Shown here in pieces: positions 31,295 through 42,539 of a stretch of 64,000 bases of DNA. The stretch is from positions 11,364,001-11,428,000 of the forward strand of contig OU862919.1 in assembly GCA_917880885.1 (NCBI GenBank), written 5' to 3'. The position numbers and the translations under genes are program-made. Within the stretch, counting starts at the first letter, position 1. Every line of letters begins with the position of its first letter. The notes below the pieces were generated by a model. That model was not told the DNA's origin. It saw nothing but the letters and a program-made list of their open reading frames with translations, and ran no database searches. Origin of the DNA: Limnephilus marmoratus (lineage: Eukaryota; Arthropoda; Insecta; Trichoptera; Limnephilidae).

Positions 31295-31482
31295 ATTATA
31301 TTGGTTTAATTTATTTTTTTTTATTCAGTTTAAATTTTCGACATAATTTTATGTTTCTGATTTTTTCAGGTAGGGAGTTAAATTTTTTTTTTAATTCACA
31401 ACCTGAAAAAATCAGAAACATAAAATTATGTCGAAAATTTAAACTGAATTAAAAAAATATAAAAAAATTAAACCAATATAAT
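31295..31482. mobile_element. Foldback element with 75-85 bp arms, block 1 copy
   Basis: The left arm runs ATTATATTGGTTTAATTT, CGACATAATTTTATGTTTCT, GATTTTTTCAGGT. The right arm is its near-perfect complement ending CCAATATAAT at 31482. The loop is about 30 bp. The block 2 copy is at 46709-46953. Confidence 0.85.
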
Positions 31483-31491
31483 ACACCCCCC

Positions 31492-31691
31492 GGTGACAAC
31501 TCAGAATGAAACCAACTCAGAAGCACCTCAGAAATGTCATTAAGAGTGATGATAAAAAAAAATTAAAAAATTGGTTAAATAGGTTAAGTTAGGTTAAGGT
31601 TACCGGCTATTTTGAAATTATTTTTTCATAGCTTTTAATGACCTTTCTGAGGTGTTTCTGAGTTGGTTTCACTCTGAATTGACATGGAACC
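31492..31691. mobile_element. 200-bp MULE-like MITE, absent from block 2
   Basis: Arms of about 45-50 bp (left words AGAATGAAACCAACTCAGAA, CACCTCAGAAATGTCATTAA) face their complement on the right. A perfect 9-bp direct repeat ACACCCCCC flanks it (31483-31491 and 31692-31700). Block 2 has this 9-mer once (46956-46964), giving the empty site. A 9-bp target duplication with long arms fits Mutator-like elements. There is no coding sequence. Confidence 0.85.
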
Positions 31692-31700
31692 ACACCCCCC

Positions 31701-32656
31701 ATATACACAAGCCCTCCTTATTTATGGGTGTAAATCAAATACATATATTATGTAATCAATTACTGTATAAAATTTATTGCAATTTATGTATCTTTTGGTA
31801 AATAAAAAAAAAAAATAAAAATTTTTAATAAAAAAAAAAACACTTATTATTTTCACCTTGCGTCAGTACTTATAGAAGCACCTTCGCCGTTTTAATTTGG
31901 ACAAGCGATTTCAGTAGATTTATCCCACATTAATCATATAATATTGTGAAAGGCCAGTTGTTTCACAGGAATTCAAATGTAACATTGTCATCAAATAAAC
32001 ACTTGACACCATTTTGTTTTTCGACATCTGAAAAGTCCCGCTTAAACGCCCATTCTAGGTGCGTTTCATCTTTATAACAAATTGTAACAAAACCGACAAA
32101 CTGTCAAAAATTTTTCAAAAGATGAAATGGACATAGAATTGGCATTTAATGGAGACATTTGAATTGACAATAAAACAAAAAGGCACTGAGTGACCATTTG
32201 ATGACTTCGTCACAAATGAATTTCTGCGAAACAACTGGGCCTTATTGTTTGTTGGGTTAACTGCAAGAAGTTGGATGTGCATATAAACTATTTTCTTTGA
32301 ACTTTACAGTATTACTAGCATTTCTATGAATAAAAATATTGTACATATTTGTAACCAGAATCGCTGTTGGACTAACGCTGTTGCTAATGCATGCTAGAAA
32401 TGTTCAGTGTGTAATTATAATAATAATGATGATTTTTGTAAGAAATCACCTCAAAGACTTTCAAATTGGGTTGAAATAAATAGAAAACAGAATAAATGAA
32501 AACTTGCCCGGTTAGAATAAAATTAATTTCATTTATTAAATAGCACAGAATAATAAAAGGAAAAAAACAGTATTATAAAGTACAATACAATAAGATATAA
32601 ATATAATACAGAAAGTATACACGTAATGTAAAACAAAAAAATACAGCAGTTAACAA
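31701..32656. other. 3' flank of F-box copy B1
   Basis: Non-coding sequence matching 46965-47969 in block 2 and, from about 31890, the flank of C copies near 38590 and 39350 (TTTTAATTTGGACAAGCG, TTCAAATGTAACATTGTCAT, AATTTCTGCGAAACAACTG). The three F-box units are thus old duplications of more than 2 kb each. Confidence 0.55.
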
Positions 32657-33463
32657 TCACATATCCATGACATCGTCGTCTCCTTCTTCAGAAAGCCTCA
32701 CTCGCTTTGACGTGTCTTCTTCAGACGTTTGAAGAAGGGCTTCCAGTCTCCTGAGACTCTTGAAGGCAGATTCGAGTCCACGTTCAAGAGCGACGGATGA
32801 CGCCAAGGAGAAAGACCGCGATAGTCTAATGGCAGGTTTCAGGTCGACGGCATCACTAATGCCGAAGCGCACAAACGGTCCGCACCAAAGATATTGAAAT
32901 ATAAGTAGATGTGCTATCTGCTGTTTTTACTATGTGGGTCTGCGCTTCCGGGTGTCGCCGATATTGTTTACCAATTAACAAATAAACTAAAAGAACAAAT
33001 AATTAACGAATAAACCAAACGAACGTTAAACTAAATGAACGAATTCTTTCCTTATTTAAAATATATTGTTAACCAATATTAATGCACATTTTCAAAAAAT
33101 CATCGAAATGAACAAATTCTTTTTGTATGAAAACTACGCTAATTAGCGCGTAGTCCGGCGACAGTTGCGCGGACACTATAGAATATCTCTTCTGTATTTG
33201 AATATCTTTGGTCCACACAGATCTGGGAGTTCAGTATTCTTGGTGCTGTGCAGATGCCAGCGTAGCCTGGTCCTCAAGGCTAGGTTGCCATTGATGATCT
33301 TATTTCAAGTCGAATGAACCTCGGAAGCAGCAGCTAGGGAGCTATGGTCCAACTTTTTGAAGATCTTAGCTGCCAACTTGGTAGGAAGTTTAGCCACAAG
33401 GTCCAGGCCAGAAGTCGAGCAACTACTACCCGTCCGGCAAAACGAATTGTTGAGAGCTTCCAT
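32657..33463 (-). pseudogene. F-box protein gene, copy B1 (broken twice)
   Basis: Same gene as copy B2 at 47970-48443, with two lesions. A 325-bp hAT-like MITE at 32886-33210 interrupts codons for about residues 82-84. Independently, the F-box tryptophan codon (residue 53) reads TGA because the plus strand has TTATTTCAAGT instead of TTATTCCAAGT. The rest of both halves remains in frame with no other stop, so inactivation is recent. The intact paralogue B2 lies one block away. Confidence 0.9.
32886..33210. mobile_element. hAT-like MITE inside F-box copy B1
   Basis: The ends read CAAAGATATTGAAATA and, as complement, CAAAGATATTCAAATA. An 8-bp target duplication flanks it, GTCCGCAC (32878-32885) and GTCCACAC (33211-33218), with one mismatch. 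Copy B2 has the site once, uninterrupted. Eight-base duplications are characteristic of hAT elements. Non-coding. Confidence 0.85.
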
Positions 33464-33834
33464 GGTAAAAATTAGTTACTTTATGTAGTCTCACGAAAGG
33501 GTTTTTATTTAAAATTATTATGTTCAGAGTTCCCATGGGTTCAGCAGTACCGTGTCGCTGACGTAGTCATTAGACGATATTGAAAGTAATTAATATTGCC
33601 GGAACACAATAGGTAAGTATAATGGGTTAGAAAGGATTAGATGACTCATTGGGCGAGATAAGTCAAATTTCTCAGTAGGCCATTAATTTTTGCTTTTCTA
33701 TTAATAAAAACAGAACTTACATGATTTGATGAATTATAGTGCAGATCGACATATCTCATATGTCCAGGTAGCAAAAGGCGGACCTAACTAACTAACCCGT
33801 TGTAAGGAAGAAATTACCGCTTTTTTTTTACAAT

Positions 33835-33920
33835 AGTTCCACACTCCACACAGGTGGCCCTAAGGAAAACCAATTTCCCTCAAGGCCTATTTCCTCTTTG
33901 GGGATGCTGTGTGGATGGTA
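33835..33920 (-). mobile_element. Hairpin tail fragment
   Basis: CTCCACACAGGTGGCCCTAAGG to GGGGATGCTGTGTGGATGG. The block 2 version (48825-48870) has lost the inner stem. Confidence 0.7.
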
Positions 33921-33924
33921 TTTT

Positions 33925-34372
33925 TATGAGTATGTAATACTATAATAAGGTTCATGGATAATAAACATATTTACATTTAACATGGTTCTCTCATACTGGC
34001 ACTTTTCGAAAAAAAAACATTGGGCTGATATATTTTTGTGTCCAGTATTTTCTAAGCTCTAGTACATTTCTAATATTATTTCTCAAAAAGGGTATAAGTA
34101 AGTACCTTCTTCATAATAACTATATCCGAGAAACATACATACGGATGCAACTCCATGAAATATTCAGGAGGGCAGAAAAACTGAGTTTTTTTGGCAAACC
34201 TTTCGTTACTTCCACGGTTTTTTCAATTATTTAACAAATGAATGTTTGTGAAATTTACTTGATTTTTTTGGCAAACCTGAACATTTCGTGTTTTGTAGTA
34301 AATTGCTATCGGGGCGTTTAAATAAAGTTAATAATAAATTATCATAAATATTCAATAGAGTTATTAATAATT
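33925..34372 (+). repeat. Dispersed repeat R34, copy 1
   Basis: Shared with 48880-49310 and, split by LINEs, with 59120-59281 plus 60674-60950. Ordered words: CATACTGGCACTTTTCG, ACATTGGGCTGATATATTTT, GAAACATACATACGGATGCA, GAAATATTCAGGAGGGCAGA, GGCAAACCT. Non-coding. Confidence 0.7.
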
Positions 34373-35424
34373 ATAGTATTGGTAACTATTTACTCGAGCG
34401 CGTTTACTGTATAAAAGATCTAGGCGTATTTTTTGATTCTAAACTCCATTTCGATGCGCACATTGAGAATATTGTGAATAAAGCTTACCGCATGCTAGGA
34501 TTTGTCATCAGGAACAGCCGCGAATTTCGAAAACCTGAAACTTATCTTCTACTTTACTACACGCTGGTCCGTTCTCAACTTGAATACTGCACCTCCATAT
34601 GGACACCACTTTACGGTGTCTATAAAGACAACATTGAAAGTATTCAAAAGAAATTTCTGCAATACCTCAATTACAGAATGAGCGCACCTAAACGGGGGTA
34701 CATAAATATGCTCTCGAATTATAACGTCTCCACTCTAACTAACCGGCGAACATACCTTGACCTCATGACGCTTTACAAAATCTGCAATAACGTTATCGAC
34801 TGTCCTGACCTACTGAAACTAATAAACTTCAAAATACCACCCAGAGTAACAAGGCTTAACGACTTATTCCACATTAGCCGGACGCGTACAAATGCTGGTG
34901 TCAGGGATCCAATCAGAAGAATGTGCGAATCGTTTAATCTAAATCAAAACCTCAAGGATTCCGACTTATTTTTTGATACACGCAGTACTTTTAGTAGAAA
35001 ATTGAAGGCTGTTTTCCTACAAAGTACAATAACTTAGACGTTGGCTTGGTTTATAATTTTAACTACCTTTCTTTTTTAAATTTCTGTATAACATTATTTT
35101 TTATCTATATATATTTTTGGTCTTAACATCAAAATTTTTCCAAAAACAATTTGTAAACTTTTATAAGGATATTGCGCATTTTTTCATCTCTCTATTTGTA
35201 AAATAATATTTACTTATGTATATTATAAATATAAAAATATTTGTATATGTTTTTATCTGCTGTTATAATGTTAATTCGTGAGAAATAGTTTGGATGCAGG
35301 TGAATTCTCTATTAATTGTTTTGTATATTCTTGTTAATTTACATCTGTATCTGTATTTTCTCCTTAATAAAAAAAAAAGAAAAAAATAAATAAATAAAAA
35401 AAATAATAAAAAAAAAAACAAAAA
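34373..35424 (+). mobile_element. 5'-truncated LINE insertion, absent from block 2
   Basis: Block 2 reads GTTATTAATAATATAAACCTATG at about 49300-49320 without interruption; here 1.05 kb intervene. The right end is a long A-rich, TAAA-rich tail (35370-35424). It carries the coding fragment at 34382-35037. Confidence 0.85.
34382..35037 (+). pseudogene. LINE reverse-transcriptase C-terminal fragment
   Basis: Open in one frame from about 34382: YCIKDLGVFFDSKLHFDAHI, then YRMLGFVIRNSREF, LVRSQLEYCTSIWTP, ESIQKKFLQYLNYRM and NRRTYLDLMTLYKI, ending at TAG after SFSRKLKAVFLQ-like residues. It parallels residues about 600-806 of the LINE at 662-3082 and is a relative of that family. There are no stops, so it is a recent copy. 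Only the region after the catalytic FADD remains, because of 5' truncation. Confidence 0.85.
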
Positions 35425-35720
35425 AATATATAAACCTATGTTTTTAAGTTACTTTTGATTTTCGGCCATGGGTTTTAAGTTTTAATGGTAGGTACAGCAT
35501 CATTAGGTTTTTTGAAATACCAAATTAGCGTTGTCAAATTACAGTTACCTACATTACCTATAGGGTATAGGGAAATGATATAAAATATTTGCAAAATATG
35601 AGAATTTTCACATTTATTTAAAAAATCGAATTTCGCGTTAAACTTGTAAAAAACGCAAAATTTGGATGAAAACTGACGAATTGCCAGACAAAATTCGTGT
35701 TTCAATTGATTTGTGCTTAA
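35425..35720. other. Block-shared non-coding sequence
   Basis: Matches 49310-49592 closely. A similar phrase (GATTTTCGGCCATGGGTTTTAAG) recurs at about 62150. Confidence 0.5.
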
Positions 35721-36433
35721 GATCGTTTAACCAGCCAGCGACCGAAAATCTACATTCCGTCGAAAGTTGTTCTTACGATCGCACAGGGCGGTTCCAATGA
35801 GAAAGATTAATTATTCTCCGTACCACCTTTTTAAAATTATATATAACTCAATATCGATTTTATTTTATTCCAAATTTGCTTTAATTTATACCTACATCCA
35901 AAAATGCTTAAAGGCGTGATGATAAAACTATTAAAATTATGTACCTTTTGTTATTATTTTTTGATTATAAGTATTTACCATTTTTCAATGATGTCTAATT
36001 AAATAAGAATGTAAAAAAAATCTGAAATATATTAGTTTGTAAGTGCGCAAATTTTCCAATAACGGACCAATTTTCGTCAAGAAACACATGTACGTAGGTA
36101 TATATTTTTTAATGATTTTATTTAAACTAAAATTGAAATTCTTAAACATGCGTTTGCCAGAAAATAATATATTGATTTATTTTACTGCATGATTATATGA
36201 TTTGAAATGGGTGTGGTATAATACAATTTTTTTTTGAAAATTTAACAAATCTAACAAAGTTTAACCTTATTATCCTAAAAATAAACATTTTTTCTCAAAA
36301 TTTGAAACATGCGAATGCTAGAAAAAATAACAATCTTTCGAAATCCATTTATCAGTTTTTGTGGAAAAGAGTCAATGCGTCTAAAATCTGAATTAAAAGT
36401 TACATATTTCTTCTTTTCCCTGGTTATACCCTC
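35721..36433 (+). mobile_element. R21 element, copy 3
   Basis: TTAA at 35717-35720 and 36434-36437. Ends GATCGTTTAACCAGCC and, as complement, GAGGGTATAACCAGGG. The paralogue is at 49593-50305. Confidence 0.7.
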
Positions 36434-36557
36434 TTAATTCGTAGAAAACAAATTTTTAATAAAAAATCGTGTAATTGCAAACGCGAAATGTGAGTGAACC
36501 GGAATGTTTATCGGTAAGCTCGTTACCTTCCAATTCTTAAATGATTTTATTGTTATG

Positions 36558-36832
36558 GGAGGCGGGTATGGTTACCGCCGCCCCGGAAAACATCTATCGG
36601 GTAACCAACACCCCTGGCGTAGATTCATCGTTGTAAGATTTGTCTATTTGTGTTTGCCAATCTGATGCATGGCGAGCAGGATCGGGAGAGGTTGGTACAT
36701 TGATTCCTACCCACCCCTCATATCCTTTTCATTCTCAGAACTTCCTCTCCTTCCTTTCCCTATAAAGACCCTTCACACAGCATCCCAAAGACGACGAAGA
36801 CCCTTTGGGGAAATTTTCCTTAAGGCCTAATA
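36558..36832 (+). mobile_element. Hairpin-tailed retroelement, internally deleted
   Basis: Starts GGAGGCGGGTATGGTTACCG, has GGATCGGGAGAGGTTGG joined straight to CCTACCCACCCCTCATATCC, and ends in a weak tail (CCCTTTGGGGAAATTTTCC). The paralogue is at 50430-50705. Confidence 0.65.
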
Positions 36833-36879
36833 TAATAAAAAAAAGTATTTTTCTTAATAAATATCATGTAAATATTACG

Positions 36880-37570
36880 ATGATAAAATCCATAACTATG
36901 TTGCACCCCATGCAAATTATCAGGGTTTATTTTGAAACATATTGAAAAACAATTAACTTAAAATTGCCGTTAGGAAATTTGTGCTACATTTGCAATTGGT
37001 GACCCATAATTACAATAGTGAGCGCCAGAATGACAATATAATAACAATTATATTAAATAACACGGAAACATGACTTCTAAAAACCATATTTCAGGGAACG
37101 CCAAAACTAATGCATTTGGAAGAGTATCGACCAAAGGGTAGTAGAAAATGCAACCCTGTCATTAAGACAACTCAATTAGCAACCTGGTTACCACGGAGTA
37201 ACCTCTATTTCTTAACGATTATTGCTTCTGACGCTACCAAACCTATGGAAATTAACCAGATTTTATTGATGTCATTAAAATCCAATGAGTCACACATTAT
37301 TCTGTAAAATCTTGGAAATCCTACGGGGTGGGAATTTAAATATACTATTATTCAAACATCAAAGCCAATCACGGCTTAACAATAAATCCATCGTAGTAGT
37401 ACAGACTACTTACCAGTAAAGATATATATAGTAGAATAGACGAAAAATAACGAGCTGAAGGTTTATGATAAGGAACATATGAGAAAATGTTGACGTATTT
37501 AGAATTTTTACCTTTGAAATTAAATGAATTGTTGAAATTTTGTGAAAAAAAACCGTCCTTTAAAGTCGTT
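36880..37570. repeat. Dispersed repeat R23, copy 3
   Basis: Long copy that runs on past CGGGGTGGGAATTTAAATAT to ACAGACTACTTACCAGTAAAG and GAATTTTTACCTTTGAAATT. It abuts the minus-strand LINE remnant at 37580, as the copy at 62395-63520 does with 63690. Confidence 0.65.
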
Positions 37571-37579
37571 GAAGGAGTC

Positions 37580-37990
37580 ACTTTCTTTAAAGTGCTGTGT
37601 TGAGGGTACTTTTGAGGAGAGGAACAAGGGTCTTGAAGACCCATGTTATAGGTAAGAGGAAATGCAAAGGCAGGCAAATCGTTCCACAGCCGAGCTGCTG
37701 GATTCGAGAACGACCGTTAATCGTAGCAACGACCCGTTCTCATGTGACAAATGTCAAAAGTGGATATTTGTTGAGCGCTTGTTTGGCGTGTTTTTACCGA
37801 CTAGGCATCGGTGCCGAGGGGATCAATGACGCTAGTTCCTCGCAGCATTTTCATTGAAATACCGGTGGAAAATGGACAGCACCCGACGCATATGCTTTAA
37901 AGATTTCAATCTGTTTGTTAAGATAGGAGAATTTATCAAGCGGACCGCCCGTTTCTGCAGAGGGTCGAGGGTTTTTCAGGTATTTTGGGG
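37580..37990 (-). pseudogene. LINE ORF2 C-terminal remnant
   Basis: Minus-strand copy of the family at 239-484 and 3028-3285. It encodes a decayed RAVRLI block near 37940, HFHRYFN-like residues, IDPLG-type decay, HMRTGR and AARLWNDLPAF, then NMGLQ. The frame continues to 37369 into R23 sequence. It ends ACACAGCAC where other copies have the hairpin tail. The paralogue is at 51460-51845. Confidence 0.65.
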
Positions 37991-38139
37991 CTCTAGATAA
38001 GGGTGGCTGCCAAATTCAACCGTGGGACGCTCTTGAGATTTGTGCAGGGTTAGCAGTTGTGTACTATTAGATTATCTGCGAGCCCTGTACAGAGTGTACA
38101 GTACGCCCAGTTAAACGATTTTTTAATTCTTTTTTTACA

Positions 38140-38310
38140 TTAGCTCCACACAGGAGGACCTAAGGAAAATAATTCCACTCAGGACGTATTTCATCTTTGG
38201 GGATGCTGCGTGGAATGATCTTTTTAGGGGAACGAAGGAAAGGAAATTCTGGGTAGGAAAAAGGTATGAGCGGTGGGTAGGAATTTGGGGGTCTGGTGTT
38301 TCAGGTGTGT
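38140..38310 (-). mobile_element. Hairpin-tailed fragment
   Basis: CTCCACACAGGAGGACCTAA to GGGGATGCTGCGTGGAATG, then GAAATTCTGGGTAGGAAAAA. The paralogue is at 52425-52580. Confidence 0.7.
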
Positions 38311-38664
38311 GATGTTCATAGATTGAAGTTAACGCTTGAGCTCAGCTATTAGACATTACGTGACATCGATTCCATCTTCCGACCTCATGGTAAAAAAACG
38401 TAGATTAATAACGACATCTGTCAAAAATTAAACAAAACCATAATATATTTCCAATAATATTACGCAGAAATATTTCACGTAGCTTACCCATGCACCAGAA
38501 ACATGAACTAGTATTTTTTTAATTTAATAATTGAAATGAAAATTATTATTTACACTTTGCATCAATAATTACATAAATACACCGTTTTAATTTGGATAAG
38601 CGATTTAAGTATATTTATCCCTTATAATGTCCACATTAATAATGTGCGAGTTTTTTTAGCTTAA

Positions 38665-39349
38665 AGACCTTAAACCAGGCAGCGGCCGAGAATCCAAATT
38701 TGATGTTCTTACGATCGTACAGGGCTGTTCCAATGAGAAAGATTAATTATTCTACGTACCATGTTTTTAAATTATAACTCAATATCGAATTTATTGAACT
38801 CAAAATTTGCTTAAATTTATACATACATTCAGAAATGCTGAAAGGCGTTATGATAAAACAATTAAAATTATGTACTTTTAGTAATTACTTTTTGATCAAA
38901 AGTATATACAATTTTTCAAATATGTCTAAGCAAAATTATAACGAAAAAAAACCTCAATATATTAGTTTGAAAGACCGTAAATAAATAGACAAAACACGGA
39001 CTGCGCGGAACTTTTTTTAAATGATTTTATTTAAACTAAAATTAAAATTCTGAAACATGGCCTTCCCAGATAATTTATTGATTTATTTTACTGCATGATC
39101 ATAAATATGATTTGAAATGTATGTTGTATAATAAAAAAAATTGTTTGAAAATTAAAGAATCTGCCAACGATCTATGGTATAACCTTATTATACTAAAAAT
39201 AAACATTTCTTTCTCAAAATTAAAAACATACCTTTAGATAAAAGAACAATCTTTCTAAATCAATTTATAATTTTTTGTGGAAAGGAGTCAATACGTCTAA
39301 AATTTAATTTTAAAATGACATATTTCCGGATTTCTCTGGTAATTCCCTC
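38665..39349 (+). mobile_element. R21 element in F-box unit C1
   Basis: TTAA at 38661-38664 and 39350-39353. Units B1 and B2 lack it at the matching place (GAAAGGCCAGTTG at about 31950), so it entered the C unit after A, B and C split but before the block duplication. Confidence 0.7.
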
Positions 39350-39353
39350 TTAA

Positions 39354-40104
39354 GGCCTGATGTTTAACAGAAATTCAAATGTAACATTGTCATCAAATGG
39401 ACGTTCAGCGCCATTTCGTTTTTTGACATTTGAAAGACCCTCTTTAAACGCCGATTCTAGGTGCATTTCATCTTTATAACAAAGTATAACAAACCGACAG
39501 TACTTCGCTGATCACAATTTGTTCAAGAGCTCCAATGGTCTTAGAATTGGCATTATTTAATGGGGACCTTTCAACTAACAAAAAAACAAAACAGCGCTGA
39601 GTGAAAATTTGATGACTTTGTCACAAGTGAATTTCTGCGAAATAACTGGGGCCTTATTGTTAATTGGGTTAAATGCATGAAGTTGGATGTACATATAAAC
39701 TATTTTCTTTGAACTTTGCAGTTTAACCACTAGCATTACTATAAATAAAAACGTTGTATATATATTATTTGTAACCAGAATCGCTGTTTGACCTCATCGC
39801 ACGCACCGGTGTCGATTCTATTGCACGAAAAATGTTCAGCGTGTAATAGTAATATTAATGGAATGTTTGTAGAGCGCCATTTTTATGAGAAATTAACTCA
39901 AGGACTTTCAAATAGGGTTGAAATAAATATAAAAAAGAATTAATGAAAATTTGTCTGGTTAGGTTAATATTAATTTAATTTATTATCCACAAAGTACAGA
40001 ATATTAAAAGGAAAAAATGGTATTAAAAGTATGATACAATAAGACATATAAATACAATACGGAGAGTAGAAAAGAACGTAGTATGAAATTACTGCAGTTA
40101 ACAA
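39354..40104. other. 3' flank of F-box copy C1
   Basis: Non-coding sequence shared with 53644-54439 and, more distantly, with B-unit flanks. Confidence 0.5.
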
Positions 40105-40250
40105 TCACATATACGTCCAGGGGGCCGCACCAAATACAGTTGGGAGAGACAACTCCAAAAACTGTGTGAGGAGAGGATGGAACCGCCATTGACGGAGGCC
40201 GAAGTCCAGACGAATGGAAGCGCCTTGTCAATGCAGTGATGATGATGATG
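40105..40250 (+). pseudogene. LINE 3'-end scrap with (ATG)n tail, next to F-box C1
   Basis: The plus strand reads GAATGGAAGCGCCTTGTCAA and TGCAGTGATGATGATGATG, resembling the last codons and trinucleotide tail of a LINE (DEWKRLVNAV-like). It ends within 10 bp of the F-box stop. The same scrap is at 54440-54588. A and B units lack it. Confidence 0.45.
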
Positions 40251-40255
40251 CACTA

Positions 40256-40729
40256 TCACATATCTATAACATTGTCGTCTGCTTCATCAGAAAGCCTCAC
40301 TCGCTTTGACGTGTCTTCTTCAGACGTTTGAAGAAAGGCTTCCAGTCTCTTGAGACTCTTGAAGGCAGATTCGAGTCCACGTTCAAGAGCGACGGATGAA
40401 GCCAAGGAGAAAGACCGCGATAGTCTAATGGCTGGTTTCAGGTCGATGGCATCACTAATGCCGAAGCGCACAAACGGTCCGCACAGATCTGGGACTTCAG
40501 TTTTCTTGGTGATGTGCAGATGCCAGCGTAGCCTGGTCCTCAAGGCTAGGTTGCCATTGATGATCTTATTCCAAGTGGAATGAACCTCTGAAGCAGCAGC
40601 TAGGGAGCTATGGTCCAACTTTTTGAAGATCTTAGCTGCCAACTTGGTAGGAAGTTTAGCCACAAGGTCCAGACCAAAAGTCGAGGAACTACTACCCGTC
40701 TGGCAAAACACAGAGTTGAGAGCTTCCAT
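40256..40729 (-). CDS. Small F-box protein, copy C1 (intact)
   Basis: A 157-residue frame of the same family as A1. The F-box is at residues 22-70, with LP at 26-27, IF at 34-35, Trp at 53. C-type differences include SSSSTF near residue 14, ASEVHSTW, ITKKTEVP, an Ile for Val in SDAIDL, EAFLQ, and a tail SDEADDNVIDM. The protein is identical to copy C2. Upstream sequence diverges from A/B about 10 bp before the ATG, so the promoter differs, yet the coding region is conserved. That contrast points to selection on the protein or later gene conversion. Substrate and expression are unknown. Confidence 0.75.
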   Translation of the reverse strand: MEALNSVFCQTGSSSSTFGLDLVAKLPTKLAAKIFKKLDHSSLAAASEVHSTWNKIINGNLALRTRLRWHLHITKKTEVPDLCGPFVRFGISDAIDLKPAIRLSRSFSLASSVALERGLESAFKSLKRLEAFLQTSEEDTSKRVRLSDEADDNVIDM

Positions 40730-40739
40730 GGTAAAAAAT

Positions 40740-41182
40740 AGTTATATTAAATTAAAAAAACACACTTTGTGAAACACCACTTTTTTTGGAATGAATATTG
40801 CCAACCAGGTTCCGCTTAGCTCAAGCTACGTAAATCAACTAAAGTAAATTATATAGGTACAGACACATATATAAAAGAAATTAAGAGAATTAGTGACAGA
40901 GATAGCAATAGAATAGGCGCCACCCTATTGGTGCCAGAAAGAGATACAAATAGGAACGTGGGAGACAAAAATAATAATTACAGTTTGGTTAAGTAACGGG
41001 GGGGAGGGAGAGGGAGGGAACTGTTTCAGAAGAGGTTAACGGAATAAATTAAAAATGGGACTATCAGATAAATTTATTTGGTTATTAATAATGTTTGATT
41101 TATTATTGACGGCTTTTATTGATTTCGAGGGCTTCTAGATTGTTTAACCTAATTCCAATTCCATTTTTATGTAATATTTTGG
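40740..41182. other. 5' flank of F-box copy C1
   Basis: Specific to C units (repeated at 55077-55521). Contains a GGGGGGGAGGGAGAGGGAGG run at about 40999-41020. No clear promoter element. Confidence 0.45.
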
Positions 41183-41204
41183 TCCCGGAGGTTTTATTAT
41201 TATA
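41183..41204. other. Junction of the segmental duplication
   Basis: Block 1 ends ATGTAATATTTTGGTC, like block 2 at 55521. About 20 bp follow (CCGGAGGTTTTATTATTATA) that match neither the block start nor the block 2 right flank, and then the block start (TTTTGAATGAAATAAAATCG) resumes. Untemplated or captured filler suggests end joining rather than homologous unequal crossing-over. Confidence 0.7.
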
Positions 41205-41439
41205 TAATTTTGAATGAAATAAAATCGATATCGAGTTATAATTTAAAAAAAGCTGGTACGGAGAATAATTAATCTTTCTCACTGGAACCGCCCTGTACGA
41301 TCGTAAGGACATATTTCGACGAAATGTGTATTCTCGGCCGCTGGCTGGTTAAAGGCCATTAAGATTAATTATTTGATTGCGCTCGTACACACGCAATATG
41401 AACAGAACATGAATAAATAATATAACATAAAAAACTAGA

Positions 41440-41780
41440 AGTATTGGAAAATAATTTGCCTCAGGACCTGTGTCATCTTTGAGGATGCTGTGGGGAGGAT
41501 TTTTTATAGGAAAGGAAGGAAAGAAAGATCTCGAAAGGAAAAAGGTACGAGGGGTGGCTTTTTACCTCTCCTGCTAGAGAGGTAAAAAAGTCTCCTTCAA
41601 CCATTCTCTCCAAATCCGGGCCACCACTCAACAGATTGGTAGTAGCATCCGCCGCCAAGTCCTCACCCCATGAACCCGGGCACCCCGGATATGTCACAAA
41701 ACGTAGTGAACCACTATGGCGCAGGTGTTAGCTATTCAATAAATGGTACCCGGTCGGCAGTATCCATACCCGCCTCTCAA
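41440..41780 (-). mobile_element. Hairpin-tailed retroelement (paralogue of 24868-25225)
   Basis: Same order of words. A short internal deletion has removed TAGACAATC-type sequence near 41663. Confidence 0.7.
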
Positions 41781-42154
41781 ATTGAAATCCTTCAAGGTAA
41801 TTGAGATACTAACAATCCTTTTTGCATTAGTTGATTTTTTCTCGAAATCAATTGAAAGGTCATTTTTATGTCTGTCTATAATAACCTACTTGAATTGTAG
41901 AGTTTGATTAAAAAATGTTTTGTTATACAACACGGGAGTTTCAAATGCAAAAAACAAGTGGAATTATAGCATCCCCAATGTTGAGGAAAGTTACGAAGGT
42001 GAACAGTGAAAAATGTTGATATTTATTTTTCAAACGCCCGGATCCAAAGAAATACTGGCAATATAATACATGAAATGAAATTAGAGAATTGATATACTAA
42101 GAAACTATAGGTACCTACTTCGCACTATATTTTGAATATGAATATTCATTTAAA

Positions 42155-42445
42155 ATAATATAAAGTATATTTGCGGCACGTTCAGGAGTGGAAGATACTC
42201 TCAGTATCGCCATAGCGTAAGACCACCATTCAAAATTGAAAAGTTGCTTGAAATGGCTTTAGCCGTAATTGGTGACTAGATCTGAATAGCCAGAAACTTC
42301 CCCACCTTCCTCTTCCCTATCTCCTTCCCCTCCCCACTACCTTCAGCCTCACAACATACCCCAATTGGGGATGCCATAATCTCACTGGATCCAGATGGGA
42401 GCAGTTGAAACTCTTGTGCGGTATTCACATAAAAAAAAAAATCAT
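42155..42445 (+). mobile_element. SINE, headless paralogue of 26413-26825
   Basis: The body and A-rich tail match copy S3, but GAATATTCATTTAAAATAAT replaces the whole tRNA-like head and about 30 bp after it. A deletion across short AT homology is the simplest reading. Confidence 0.7.
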
Positions 42446-42539
42446 TAAAGACACAGCAACGACCGAAATTTTATTTTTCACATTTTTCGTTTGAGTGGTT
42501 AATTTTGCCTTCAATGATTAAATATCACAATTCGAGTTT

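Larger units (their letters stand above)
24600..41182. repeat. Segmental duplication, block 1
   Basis: From about 24600 the sequence matches 41205 onwards in the same order and orientation until 41182, which matches 55521. Anchors include the three F-box copies, repeats R21, R23 and R34, and the hairpin-tailed elements. Differences are mostly discrete insertions. This block holds copies A1, B1 and C1. Confidence 0.9.

Noticed and set aside
31576..31602. TTAGG-like run (GGTTAAGTTAGGTTAAGG)
   Set aside because: Irregular and inside the MULE-like MITE; not a telomeric repeat.
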